Source: Haloarcula halobia (GTDB taxonomy: Archaea > Halobacteriota > Halobacteria > Halobacteriales > Haloarculaceae). Taken from it: a stretch of DNA of 64,000 nucleotides. Where the stretch lies: contig NZ_CP119787.1 of NCBI RefSeq assembly GCF_029338255.1, positions 868,001-932,000 of the forward strand, given 5' to 3'. The stretch's first letter is position 1. The number at the start of each line of letters is the position of its first letter. The position numbers and the translations under genes were made by a program. This document shows positions 34,614 to 43,051 of this stretch, in pieces. The notes under the pieces are model-generated. The model had not been told where the DNA came from, did no database searches, and saw only the letters and a program-made list of their open reading frames with translations.

Positions 34614-36005
34614 ATGAGCGACGAGTTCGACGCGGTCGTCGACCGGGTGCGCGAGCGGGTCTCGCCCTCGCCCGACGAGCGCGAGCAGCTCCAGCGGGTC
34701 GCAGATGCGGTGATGGACCGCGCTCGGGATGCCGTCGCGGACCTCCCCGTCGAGGCGACGGTGCTCCAGGTCGGGTCGACGGCGCGGGGCACCTGGACGG
34801 CCGGGGACCGCGACATCGACGTCTTCGTGTCGTTCCCGACCGACCTGGACCGCGAGACGCTCGAGCGCTACGGGCTCGAGGTGGGCCACGCCGTCCTCCC
34901 CGACGGCCGCGAGGAGTACGCCGAACACCCGTACGTCGTCGGCGAGCGCGAGGGGTACGACGTCGACCTGGTCCCGTGTTACGACGTGGCCTCGGCGACA
35001 GACATCCGATCGGCCGTCGACCGGACTCCCTTCCACACGCGTTACCTCGAGGCCCACCTAGACGAGGAGCTGGCCGACGGGGTCAGGGTGACAAAGCAGT
35101 TCCTCAAGGGCATCGGCGTCTACGGGAGCGACCTGCGGACCAGGGGGTTCTCGGGATACCTGACGGAGCTGCTGGTGCTGGAGTACGGGGGGTTCCGCCC
35201 CCTGCTCTCGGCGGCCGCGGACTGGCACCCGCCGGTCGAACTCGACCCGGCCGGCCACGGCCAGACGTCGTTCGACGACCCGCTGGTCGTCATCGACCCG
35301 ACGGACCCCGAGCGGAACGTCGCCGCCGTCTGTTCGGCCGAGAACGTCGCCCGCTTCCAGCACTACGCCCGGGTGATGCTTTCGGACCCGAACGAGGACT
35401 ACTTCGAGGCCGCGCTGCCGACGCCCTACGGGCCCCCGGACGTCCGCGCCGCCCTCGAGCGGCGGGGGACGACGCTGGTGGCGCTGCGGTTCGACGCGCC
35501 CGACGTCGTCGAGGACCAGCTCTGGCCACAGCTGCGCAAGTCGCTGGGCGGACTCACCGACGCCCTGGACCGCCGGGGGTTCGACGTCCTGCGGTCGGCC
35601 ACCTTCGCGAGCGACGGGACCGACGCCGACTCGACACGGGCCGACCACGACGAGGCTGTCTTTTTGTTCGAACTCGCCGTGGTCGACCGTCCGGCCGTCG
35701 AGCGCCACGAGGGGCCGCCGGTCCACGTCCGCGAGCACGCGACCGGGTTCTACGAGCGCTACGCCGACGACCCGGACGTCGCGGGCCCGTACGTCGCCGG
35801 CGACCGCTACGTCGTCGAACGGCCGCGCGAGTTCACCTCGGCCGTCGCCCTCCTCCGCAGCGACGCCGTCTTCGACGTCGGTCTCGGCCCGCACGTCGAG
35901 GCGGCACTCGAGTCGGGCTACGACGTGCTCGTCGGTGCCGAACTCACAGCGCTGACGGACGACTTCGGCGTCGAGTTGGCCGGTTACTTCGAGCCAAAGC
36001 CCTGA
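34614..36005 (+). CDS. cca: CCA tRNA nucleotidyltransferase, archaeal class I
   Basis: The product is 463 aa. The nucleotidyltransferase motif GSTARGTWTAGDRDIDVFVS carries the GS and DxD signature of class I CCA-adding enzymes. YDVDLVPCYDV adds the third carboxylate. The following archaeal tRNA-binding region includes VRVTKQFLKGIGVYGSDLRT and RGFSGYLTELLVLEYGGF. The length matches archaeal Cca (about 440-460). It adds CTP, CTP and ATP to tRNA 3' ends without a template. The tRNA genes upstream here lack encoded CCA, consistent with need. Its 3' end overlaps the convergent histone deacetylase gene by 22 bp. Confidence 0.93.
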   Translation: MSDEFDAVVDRVRERVSPSPDEREQLQRVADAVMDRARDAVADLPVEATVLQVGSTARGTWTAGDRDIDVFVSFPTDLDRETLERYGLEVGHAVLPDGREEYAEHPYVVGEREGYDVDLVPCYDVASATDIRSAVDRTPFHTRYLEAHLDEELADGVRVTKQFLKGIGVYGSDLRTRGFSGYLTELLVLEYGGFRPLLSAAADWHPPVELDPAGHGQTSFDDPLVVIDPTDPERNVAAVCSAENVARFQHYARVMLSDPNEDYFEAALPTPYGPPDVRAALERRGTTLVALRFDAPDVVEDQLWPQLRKSLGGLTDALDRRGFDVLRSATFASDGTDADSTRADHDEAVFLFELAVVDRPAVERHEGPPVHVREHATGFYERYADDPDVAGPYVAGDRYVVERPREFTSAVALLRSDAVFDVGLGPHVEAALESGYDVLVGAELTALTDDFGVELAGYFEPKP

Positions 36006-36991
36006 GCGGCCAGCTCGTCCAGGACGTCGCGCGCCTCGTCGCTGACCTCGTCGTCCGGTTCCATGGGCGTGTAGCCGTCGAACACTTCGTGGACCATCGT
36101 GACCGAGTCGGCCAGCGTGTCGAGTCCGTATCCGCCCTCGAGGACGAACCCGAGGCCGGCGTCACAGTCCGCGGCGGCCTCGCGGACCCGTTCGGCCATC
36201 GCGCCGTACCCCTCCGTCGAGACGCGCATCCGCGAGATGGGGTCGTGCTCGTGGGCATCGAAACCGGCGCTGACGAGCAGGAGGTCGGGGTCGTAGTCGA
36301 CGATAGCGGGCGCGATGGCCTCGTCGATGGCCGCGAGGTAGTCGGCGGTGTCCGCGCCGGGCTGGTACTTGACGTTGAGGTTCGTCCCCGCGGCGTCGCC
36401 GGCACCCGTCTGGGCTATCGCGCCGGTCCCCGGGTAGAGCCCGTCCTCGTGGATGGAGGCGTAGAAGACGTCCTCGCGGTCGTAAAAGATGTCCTGGGTT
36501 CCGTTGCCGTGGTGGACGTCCCAGTCGAAGATGGCGACGCTGTCGGCGCCGGCCTCCAGGGCCGCCTGCGCGGCGACGGCCGCGTTGTTGATGAAGCAAA
36601 ACCCCATCGCGTCGTCCTCGACGGCGTGGTGGCCCGGCGGCCGGCCGAGCGAGAACGGCGTATCGCGAGCGACCGGCCCCTCGAGTGCCGCCTCCGCCGC
36701 CCAGACGGCCAGGCCCGCCGAGGCGAGCGCGGCCTCCCACGTCACCTCGACGGCGACGGTGTCGGCGTCCCAGTTGCCCCCGCCGTCGTCACAGAACTCG
36801 CGGAAGGACTCGACGTACTCGGGGTCGTGGACCGAGCGGACCAGGTCCAGGTCGACGTCGTCGGCGTCGACGTACTCGACCCCGTGTTTCTCCTTGAGTG
36901 CGCGCCTGACGGCGCGGAGTCGGTCGGGACTCTCTGGATGTCGCGGGCCGGTGTCGTGGTCCAGACAGACCTCGCGATAGCCGAAGTTCAT
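35984..36991 (-). CDS. Histone deacetylase-family (class II/AcuC-like) amidohydrolase
   Basis: The product is 335 aa. All zinc-hydrolase blocks are present: RPPGHHAVEDDAMGFC (paired His), IFDWDVHHGNGTQDIFYD (Asp/His zinc ligands and charge relay), SIHEDGLYPGTGA, and SAGFDAHEHDP (second zinc Asp). GGYGLDTL holds the catalytic Tyr position. Substrates in haloarchaea are uncertain; acetyl-lysine on proteins or acetylpolyamines are candidates. It starts immediately after the histone stop (0 bp gap), so they are one transcript. Its 3' end overlaps cca by 22 bp. Confidence 0.9.
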   Translation of the reverse strand: MNFGYREVCLDHDTGPRHPESPDRLRAVRRALKEKHGVEYVDADDVDLDLVRSVHDPEYVESFREFCDDGGGNWDADTVAVEVTWEAALASAGLAVWAAEAALEGPVARDTPFSLGRPPGHHAVEDDAMGFCFINNAAVAAQAALEAGADSVAIFDWDVHHGNGTQDIFYDREDVFYASIHEDGLYPGTGAIAQTGAGDAAGTNLNVKYQPGADTADYLAAIDEAIAPAIVDYDPDLLLVSAGFDAHEHDPISRMRVSTEGYGAMAERVREAAADCDAGLGFVLEGGYGLDTLADSVTMVHEVFDGYTPMEPDDEVSDEARDVLDELAAQGFGSK

Positions 36992-37429
36992 TCAGTAGTA
37001 CTGTGCGAGTTCGAAGTACATCTCGATGTCCTCTGCCTTGATGGTCCGGCGGTCGGCGTGGCGAGCGAGCGTCGCGGCCGCGGCGGCCACGTCGTCGGCG
37101 TAGGTCTCCAGCATCTCCGCGAGTGCGACCCTCGCGTCCATCGCCACCCGGTAGTCGTCGTCGATGTCGAGCCGAGCGATGCGGTCGACCGGGGCGACCG
37201 GCAGTTCCAGGTCGTCCTTGTCGGAGACCCGCGTGACGCCGAAGTCCGACGGCATCAGTGTCTTGCGGCCGTCGGCCGTCGCCTCCTCGGCGGCCGTCAC
37301 CGCTAGTGACGCCCCGTGGGACTGGATCCGACGGGCCAGTTCCTCCGCGGAGCCTGCGCTCACTCGTAACCCGTCTGCGTTGCGCCGGATGACTGCGTCC
37401 ACCGGGGCGAACGGAAGCTCGACGCTCAT
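36992..37429 (-). CDS. hstA: Archaeal histone with two fused histone folds
   Basis: The product is 145 aa. Two histone folds are seen in tandem: first LPFAPVDAVIRRNADGLRVS to KTLMPSDFGVTR, then LPVAPVDRIARLDIDDDYRV to RTIKAEDIEMYFELAQ. This end-to-end fusion is typical of haloarchaeal histones, which fold on themselves like a dimer. Its role in haloarchaea may be as a transcription factor rather than a packing protein. Upstream on the same strand lies the RPA gene (55-bp gap), downstream the deacetylase (0 bp). The symbol follows usage for the Haloferax orthologue. Confidence 0.9.
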   Translation of the reverse strand: MSVELPFAPVDAVIRRNADGLRVSAGSAEELARRIQSHGASLAVTAAEEATADGRKTLMPSDFGVTRVSDKDDLELPVAPVDRIARLDIDDDYRVAMDARVALAEMLETYADDVAAAAATLARHADRRTIKAEDIEMYFELAQYY

Positions 37430-37484
37430 ACCAACAGTCCGGAGTGTTGCGGTCTTAAGAGTTTCCGTAGCGCCGCTCTCCGTC

Positions 37485-38930
37485 TCAGAAGACGTCCTCG
37501 GCGTGGAGCCGGTCGTCGCGCAACTGCCCGCGGATCGTCACCTGCTGGCCCAGCTGGACGTGTTCGCTCGTCTCGACGGTCATCGTCTGCTCGCCGTCGT
37601 CGAGTACCACGGGGTCGCCCGTCTGGACGACGGTCCCGGTGAACTCGACCTCCTCGCCGTCGGCCGGGCCGTCCGCAGCAGCCGCGGCGCTCGCGGCACC
37701 GTCGACGCCGCTTTCGGCCTCGTTGCCGCTGTCGGCGCTCCCGTCGGCGAACGAGGAGAGGCCGGCGTGGTCGCTGTCGCCGGCCGTCGGTTCGGGCGCC
37801 GTGGCGGGCGAGGCGTCGACTCTGTCGTCGAAGACGACCACCGTCGACTGCCACCCGGCCGACGCCTCCTTGTCGTCTTGCCACCCGTCCTGTATCTCGA
37901 CGTCGGCCGCGAGCACCTCGTCGCCGGGGGTGATGTCCTCGTCGGCCTTCTCCCCCCACAGCGCCACCCGGATGTCGCCGGTGGCATCCCGGAGCCGGAC
38001 GTTCCGGACCTGCCCCTCGCTGCCGTCGTCGCGGTCGAAGGTGCGCTTCGGGTCGGCCTCCAGCACCACGCCGGCGATGTCGACCGTCTCGCCGATCTCG
38101 ACGGCCTCGATGGGGTCGGCGTCCGGTTCGAAGGCGACCTCCTCGTCGATCTCGTCGACCGCGCCCTGGTCGCCGACGTGCAGTTCGAGCGACCCGTCCC
38201 GCTCGCGGACGTAGCCGTCGATTACCTCGACGGCCGCCCCGGTGTCGAGTTCCTCGGCGCGGTCGGCCTGGTCGTCCCAGAGCGTCACGCGCACGCGGCC
38301 GGTCTCGTCGCCCAGCGTGAGGTTGGCGACCCGCCCCTCGCTGCCGTCGTCGCGGTCGAAGGTCCGAATCGAATCCGTCCCGAGGACGAGGCCACGGAGG
38401 GTGACGTCCGACTGCCCCATCGTCAGCGACTCGATGGTCGACCCGTCGCCGGGTTCGACCTCGATCGTGGCGTCCTCGTCGGGTTCGGCCTTGTCGACCG
38501 AGACCTCGAGGCCGTTGTATCCCTCCTTCGGGCGCCCCTTGATGCGCAGGACCTCGCCGACCTCGAGCGCCCCGTCGGCGATGTCGGCGGCCTGCTCGTC
38601 CCAGAACGCGAGGCGGACGTGGCCGGTCTCGTCTGCCGCTTCGACGTTGATGACCCGGCCGTCCTCGTCTTCCCCCTCGCGCTCGAAAGTCCGCAGGTCG
38701 CTGACGGCCATCACCTTCGCGAGGAACTTCACCTCGTCCATCCCCGCCTCGATGTCGGCGACGGCGTTGACCTCCCCCTCGCTGAGCTCGTGGGCGATGA
38801 GCATCGCCGCCGTCTCCTCGTCCGCGAGGCCCCCCATCTGCTCTACCTTCGCCTCGACAGCCTCGCGGAACTCTGCCTCGGAGACGTCGGCCTCGACGTC
38901 CTCCTCGTAGACATCTTCTATCGCGCCCAT
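37485..38930 (-). CDS. rpa2: Replication factor A / single-stranded DNA-binding protein, multi-OB
   Basis: The product is 481 aa. At least three OB folds repeat the same pattern, visible as RTFEREGEDEDGRVINVEAA, RTFDRDDGSEGRVANLTLGD and RTFDRDDGSEGQVRNVRLRD, each followed by VRLAFWDEQA / VRVTLWDDQA / IRVALWGEKA. An acidic Ser/Ala linker (about 395-430) precedes a small C-terminal OB-like domain. The overall layout matches the large haloarchaeal RPA subunit of about 480 aa (Rpa2-type) that coats single-stranded DNA in replication and repair. It lies upstream of the histone and deacetylase genes. Confidence 0.85.
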   Translation of the reverse strand: MGAIEDVYEEDVEADVSEAEFREAVEAKVEQMGGLADEETAAMLIAHELSEGEVNAVADIEAGMDEVKFLAKVMAVSDLRTFEREGEDEDGRVINVEAADETGHVRLAFWDEQAADIADGALEVGEVLRIKGRPKEGYNGLEVSVDKAEPDEDATIEVEPGDGSTIESLTMGQSDVTLRGLVLGTDSIRTFDRDDGSEGRVANLTLGDETGRVRVTLWDDQADRAEELDTGAAVEVIDGYVRERDGSLELHVGDQGAVDEIDEEVAFEPDADPIEAVEIGETVDIAGVVLEADPKRTFDRDDGSEGQVRNVRLRDATGDIRVALWGEKADEDITPGDEVLAADVEIQDGWQDDKEASAGWQSTVVVFDDRVDASPATAPEPTAGDSDHAGLSSFADGSADSGNEAESGVDGAASAAAAADGPADGEEVEFTGTVVQTGDPVVLDDGEQTMTVETSEHVQLGQQVTIRGQLRDDRLHAEDVF

Positions 38931-39105
38931 CTATCTATGGGAGGCAGGGATGGGCTCCGCTTAAGCGTTGTCGTTGGTCGAGCGACCCGGCGCAGTCTGT
39001 CGATCTGTGGCTGCGAGCACACGGTACGAGCACCTGGTCGCCCCCTCGGATATAAACCTCCGGACCGGCCCGGCTTCTCGCGCCAGCCCGGGCGCGAGGC
39101 CGCGA

Positions 39106-39588
39106 TCACAGCTCCGAATCGGCCACCTGCTCGGGTCCGTCTCCGTGGTCGTGCTCGACGACGACCCGGCTGGGGAGGCCCGCATCGAACGTGGCCGTCG
39201 CCGTGTACTCGATCTCGACGATGGCCTGCGTACACGCCTGGTCCTCGGTGCCCTCGCGGTCGGTCGTCCCGACGCTCACGGTCAGCGTGTTCGACTCGCG
39301 GTCGTACTCACTGCCCAGCAGCGTCGCGGTCTTGCACCCGTCGCGCCCCCAGATGACACCCTCGACGACGACGCGTGGCGCCTCGAAGCGGACCGTCGCC
39401 TCGTCGCGCTCACCCCCGCTCGTCCGGTCGTCGACGGCGAACTCGGTGTCTTCGAGCACCGGCGACTGGCTCGGTTCCGCCGGCGTCTGCTCATCCGTTG
39501 GGGACCCCTCGCCGCCGGACGACGAACACCCCGCGAGGAGTACCGCGCCGGTTGCCGCCAGCCCACCGAGAAACGTTCTCCGGTTCAT
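39106..39588 (-). CDS. Twin-arginine lipoprotein
   Basis: The product is 160 aa. The leader MNRRTFLGGLAATGAVLLAG followed by Cys is a Tat signal with lipobox. A Ser/Thr/Glu/Pro-rich spacer follows, then a beta-rich domain of about 110 residues with two cysteines (WGRDGCKTATLLG and DQACTQAIVEIEY) that could form a disulfide. It is expected to be exported and lipid-anchored at the outer face. I do not recognise the family. Confidence 0.8.
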   Translation of the reverse strand: MNRRTFLGGLAATGAVLLAGCSSSGGEGSPTDEQTPAEPSQSPVLEDTEFAVDDRTSGGERDEATVRFEAPRVVVEGVIWGRDGCKTATLLGSEYDRESNTLTVSVGTTDREGTEDQACTQAIVEIEYTATATFDAGLPSRVVVEHDHGDGPEQVADSEL

Positions 39589-39723
39589 ACATCTCCTGAC
39601 GCACTCCCGGGATACGGCGTTTGCGTTCGCTCAAACCCGGTCTTGACCGTGGTGTGTCGCCCCGTCGCGTGGCGCTCGGCGAACCGTCACCCTTTTGAGC
39701 AGCACCCACCTCCATCGATATGA

Positions 39724-39796
39724 GTCCGGATAGGGTAGTGGACTATCCTCTTGGCTTGCGGAGCCAGGGACCGGAGTTCAAATCTCCGTCCGGACG
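39724..39796 (+). tRNA. tRNA-Arg (anticodon GCG)
   Basis: The 73 nt fold into a cloverleaf: acceptor GTCCGGA/TCCGGAC, a D-arm GGGT/ATCC, an anticodon stem TTGGC/GCCAG around loop TTGCGGA, and T-arm CGGAG/CTCCG with loop TTCAAAT. The discriminator is G and no CCA is encoded. The 3' 23 nt are repeated at 39918-39940. Confidence 0.92.
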
Positions 39797-39867
39797 CTAC
39801 ATTTCCGCGAACAACTCCGCGAGCGACTGCCGTGTCGCTCGCTCTCGAGAGCGGTTATGCGGAGCCA

Positions 39868-39940
39868 CGGAGATTTGAGCAGACGAGGAACGCGCAGCGA
39901 AGCGAGCATTTCTCGGCGAGTTCAAATCTCCGTCCGGACG
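39868..39940 (+). repeat. Duplicated tRNA-Arg 3' end with hairpin element
   Basis: Positions 39918-39940 repeat exactly the last 23 nt of tRNA-Arg (39774-39796), 144 bp downstream. Positions 39868-39880 are an inverted copy of the T-loop and T-stem (12 of 13 pairs with 39920-39932). The 39-nt core between them contains GCAGCGAAGCGAG and resembles the core beside tRNA-Asn. The direct copy starts at the same point of the tRNA (the G before the T-loop, plus two chance matches) as in the Asn case. A further palindrome, CACGCTCGCTTCGCTCGCGTG, lies at 39969-39989. Confidence 0.7.
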
Positions 39941-39946
39941 TTCGAT

Positions 39947-40264
39947 TCACTCACGCCCGGACGTGCTCCACGCTCGCTTCGCTCGCGTGGGCTGGACCCA
40001 CCCGGACGCGGTGACGCCCCGGACGAACCGCTCTGCGTACCAGGCCGTCAGCACGACGGGGAACAGCAACACGGCGTCGAAGGGGGGCGTCCCCTCGACG
40101 CGCCCGACGGTCACCATGACGAACACCGCGACGATGGCCACGACCAGCAGCGTCGCGACGCGGTGGGCCGTCCCCAGGTCGAGTCCCGCCAGCGCGGCGC
40201 GAGCCGCGACGGCGAGTCCCGCCAACAACAGTACCACCGGCCCGTACCGCCCCCGTGTATTCAT
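39947..40264 (-). CDS. Small three-helix membrane protein
   Basis: The product is 105 aa from ATG 40264. Three hydrophobic segments are seen: GPVVLLLAGLAVAARAALAG, VATLLVVAIVAVFVMVTVG and FDAVLLFPVVLTAWYAERF. The C-terminal tail (PTRAKRAWSTSGRE) is encoded by the palindrome at 39969-39989 and looks unlike the rest, so the natural C-terminus may have been replaced by the repeat. The family is not recognised. It converges with tRNA-Arg. Confidence 0.65.
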   Translation of the reverse strand: MNTRGRYGPVVLLLAGLAVAARAALAGLDLGTAHRVATLLVVAIVAVFVMVTVGRVEGTPPFDAVLLFPVVLTAWYAERFVRGVTASGWVQPTRAKRAWSTSGRE

Positions 40265-40336
40265 CGGTAGTCGCACGCGCTCTCAGGCGATAAACACCAC
40301 TTGAGATCGAGTCCGTACCACTCGATAACACGCGTC

Positions 40337-41362
40337 TCAGGGCTTTTTCGGCGGCAAATAGATGGTGACGACGTTACCGTCGTCGTGGCGGTCGAACCGG
40401 AGTTCGCCGCCGAGTGACTCGACGCACCACTTCATCACGAACAGCCCCGTCCCCGACCCGTGTGCGGTGGTCGTCGTCTGTGTCAGGTCGTCGATAGCGT
40501 CGAGTTCGGTGTCCGGTATCGGCGGGGCCGTGTCGGCGACGCGGATCTCGACGCGGCCGGTGTTCGGGGAGGCCCCGACGGTGACCTCGACCGTCGGGTC
40601 GCCGTCGTCGTGCCGGATGGCGTTGTCGACGGCGTGGGTCAGGGCGTGGTCGAACGCGTCGTCGATGTGGACCCACATCTCGTCACGTTCGGTGACGGTG
40701 ACGCTGGCGTCGGGATACCGCTCCCGCAGTCGCTCGATGACTTCGGCCACCGCGTCGGTCGCGTTCTCGAGCGTCCGGTCGGCGACCGTCTCGGCCATCG
40801 CCCGGTCGATCTGCTTGACCGACTCGGTCAGGCGGGCGACCTCGCCGGCCTTGCGCCGGATGGTCGCCGCGTCGGCCTGCACCCGTCGCTCGTCGGTCTC
40901 GGTCCGGATGTTCTCGGCCCGGCCCGCGATGACGGTGACGTCGTTGCGGAGGTTGTGCCGGAGGACGCGCGAGAACAGACCGACCCGGCGCGTGGCCGCG
41001 TAGTAGTCCGTGACGTCGAACACCTCCGCGATCACGCACTCGCTCCCCCCGTACCGCGAGAGCCGTATCTCGGTCCATATCAGTTCGCCGTCGGCGCGCT
41101 TCACTCGCCACCGACACTGCTGGGGCTCGCCGGCGGCGGCCGCCCGCAGCCACTCGCGGAACTGTTCGCCACCCTCGGTCTGTGTGTTCGCGCTGTACTC
41201 GTCGACGGTCATCTCGCGCAGCGTCGCGACGTCGTAGCCGAACAGCGACTCGATTCGGCCGTTCACGTCGAGCACGGCGCCAGTCTCGGGGTCGTACAAC
41301 ACGATGCCGACGTGTAACTGCTCCAGCCGCGCCGGCAATCGCTCGTCACGCTGGACCGACAT
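40337..41362 (-). CDS. PAS-domain sensor histidine kinase
   Basis: The product is 341 aa. One PAS domain (LHVGIVLYDPETGAVLDVNG, then FREWLRAAAAG) covers about residues 15-120. A haloarchaeal-type H-box follows (FSRVLRHNLRNDVTVIAGRA), then the ATPase domain with N-box HALTHAVDNAIRHD and G-box HGSGTGLFVMKWCVESLGG. It has no membrane helix and no receiver domain. The HNLRND form of the H-box is typical of haloarchaeal kinases. The signal and partner regulator are unknown; no response regulator is adjacent. Confidence 0.88.
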   Translation of the reverse strand: MSVQRDERLPARLEQLHVGIVLYDPETGAVLDVNGRIESLFGYDVATLREMTVDEYSANTQTEGGEQFREWLRAAAAGEPQQCRWRVKRADGELIWTEIRLSRYGGSECVIAEVFDVTDYYAATRRVGLFSRVLRHNLRNDVTVIAGRAENIRTETDERRVQADAATIRRKAGEVARLTESVKQIDRAMAETVADRTLENATDAVAEVIERLRERYPDASVTVTERDEMWVHIDDAFDHALTHAVDNAIRHDDGDPTVEVTVGASPNTGRVEIRVADTAPPIPDTELDAIDDLTQTTTTAHGSGTGLFVMKWCVESLGGELRFDRHDDGNVVTIYLPPKKP

Positions 41363-41517
41363 CGGTGTAAGCTGTCGGCCTGGCCTACTACGTGGTTACT
41401 ATGACCGGTATATATCGCTCCCCTCGCCTCGGTAGGGTACCGATTCGGCGTGTGTCCGGCCGCGATGCCCGACGGTCGCGCCCGGCCGTTTTTGCCCGCC
41501 CCGTCCGTAGCACACGC

Positions 41518-42129
41518 ATGGACGCGCACCTCCGGGCCGGTATCGCCGTCTACAACGCCGGTCGCTACCACGCGGCCCACGACGCCTGGGAGGACTACTG
41601 GCTCGACCTGGAGGCGGGCGACGACGAGCGGTTCCTCCACGGGCTCATCCAGTTCACCGCCGTCGTCCACCACGCGTCCACCGGCAACTGGTCGGGTGCC
41701 CAGGGGCTGGCCGAGAGCGCCGGGACGTACCTGGCGCCGCTGCCCGAGGACTACCGGGGCGTGAACCTCGACGTGGTCCGCCCCTACCTCGCGCGGGTCG
41801 CCAGCGACCCCGAACACGCCGAACGCGTCGCGCCGCCCCCGCTCACCCACGACGGCGTCGCCGTCGACTACGAGGCGCTCGACTTCGACGCGACGGCCGT
41901 CGCCGCCGCGGTACTGGCCGAAGCCGACGGCTACGACGAGGGTGACGTCAAGCGGGCCGTCGGCTACGCGCGCGGGGAACTCGACGACCGCGGCGAGGGT
42001 ACCTTCGTCGGCTTGCTCTTCTCGTTCGTCCGCGAGGGTGAGAAACGGCCCATGGTCGCCGAGCGACTCGCTGCACACGTCGCACGAGAGCGGCAGAAAG
42101 ACGACGACGTCCGCGGTCTGTTCGACTGA
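41518..42129 (+). CDS. DUF309 family protein
   Basis: The product is 203 aa from ATG 41518; the frame extends upstream, but that part is Arg-rich and not protein-like. The family signature is near the N-terminus: YNAGRYHAAHDAWEDYW, then RFLHGLIQFTAVVHHASTGN. DUF309 proteins form a helical bundle of unknown function. The C-terminal half is an acidic helical extension usual in haloarchaea. It converges with the dehydrogenase gene: its stop at 42129 abuts that gene's stop at 42130. Confidence 0.85.
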   Translation: MDAHLRAGIAVYNAGRYHAAHDAWEDYWLDLEAGDDERFLHGLIQFTAVVHHASTGNWSGAQGLAESAGTYLAPLPEDYRGVNLDVVRPYLARVASDPEHAERVAPPPLTHDGVAVDYEALDFDATAVAAAVLAEADGYDEGDVKRAVGYARGELDDRGEGTFVGLLFSFVREGEKRPMVAERLAAHVARERQKDDDVRGLFD

Positions 42130-42903
42130 CTAGGCGTCCGGTTCGACGACGCGCTCCTCGCCGTCGAAGTAGGCGGAGTTGTCCTGTGGGTCGTAGCCAA
42201 GCACCTCTTTCGCGCGCTCGAGGGAGTAGTACTTGCGGTCGTTGTCGGAGATGCCGTAGACGATCTCGTAGTCGTAGTCGGCCTCGAGGGCACACTGGTG
42301 GATGTGGGCGCAGTCGGGGTAGGAGAGCCACATCGCCTGCCCGCGCTCGTAGTCGATCGGCGGGTGACCGCGGGTGAGGTTCCCGATGCGGATGTTACAG
42401 ACGCTGATGCCGTACTCGTCGTGGTAGTAGCGGCCCAGCACCTCGCCGGTCGCCTTCGAGACGCCGTAGAGGTTGCCCGGGCGTGGCAACTCTGTGCCGT
42501 CGAGGCGGAAGTCGTCGTGCGAGCGGTACAGCTCCGGCGTGCGCGTGTCGGTCTCGAAGGACCCGACGGCGTGGTTCGACGAGGCGAAGACGAACTTCTC
42601 GACGCCCTTCTCGACGGCGACCTCGTACATCTTCTGCGTGCCGTCGATGTTGTTCGACAGCACGGAGTCCCATGGGGCCTCGGGACGCGGGTCGCCGGCG
42701 AGGTGGATGACGGCCTTGGCGCCGTCCATCGCCTCCCTGATGTCGTCGGTGTTGCTGACGTCGCCGACGATGTACTCGTGGCCGGGGTTCTCGCCTGGCG
42801 GATTGTGGTACATCAGCCGCCAGCAGTACTCGTCCCCGATGCCCTCGAGGATGGCCTCCCCGACAGCGCCGCCGGCACCTGTGAGCAGAACCGGGTCGTC
42901 CAT
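42130..42903 (-). CDS. azf: NAD-dependent SDR, glucose-6-phosphate 1-dehydrogenase (Azf-type)
   Basis: The product is 257 aa from ATG 42903. The Rossmann motif is LLTGAGGAVGEAILEG. The extended-SDR catalytic set is FASSNHAVGSF with YGVSKATGEVLGRYY (Tyr-x-x-x-Lys), and the later region VCNIRIGNLTRGHPPIDYER completes the fold. The length and motifs agree with the haloarchaeal NAD-dependent glucose-6-phosphate dehydrogenase of the oxidative pentose phosphate pathway (Azf). That enzyme replaces the classical Zwf. Its gene lies near the rpa2/histone region in Haloferax, as I recall, which supports the call. UDP-sugar epimerase-like activity is the main alternative. Confidence 0.75.
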   Translation of the reverse strand: MDDPVLLTGAGGAVGEAILEGIGDEYCWRLMYHNPPGENPGHEYIVGDVSNTDDIREAMDGAKAVIHLAGDPRPEAPWDSVLSNNIDGTQKMYEVAVEKGVEKFVFASSNHAVGSFETDTRTPELYRSHDDFRLDGTELPRPGNLYGVSKATGEVLGRYYHDEYGISVCNIRIGNLTRGHPPIDYERGQAMWLSYPDCAHIHQCALEADYDYEIVYGISDNDRKYYSLERAKEVLGYDPQDNSAYFDGEERVVEPDA

Positions 42904-43022
42904 TCGAGTAATGGGAGGCGAGCATGCAATAGGTAACTTGCGGTTCGATTCGGCCCCGCTGCATCCGCCACCGCCACGCCCGACGGGGGCCGAACCATCA
43001 GGTTTCGACGCGCGTCCAACAG

Positions 43023-43029
43023 TATTTAT
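43023..43029 (+). promoter_or_regulatory. TATA-like box for mptD
   Basis: TATTTAT is centred about 26 bp before ATG 43052. That spacing is typical of leaderless haloarchaeal transcripts, where transcription starts at or next to the start codon. Confidence 0.5.
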
Positions 43030-43051
43030 CCGACCGCCTCGAGAGGCCCGC

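Noticed and set aside
34544-37306. A 920-codon plus-strand frame spanning the cca, deacetylase and histone genes.
   Set aside because: It crosses three well-supported genes in the wrong frame or strand and is extremely Arg/Gly-rich. It is a high-GC artefact.
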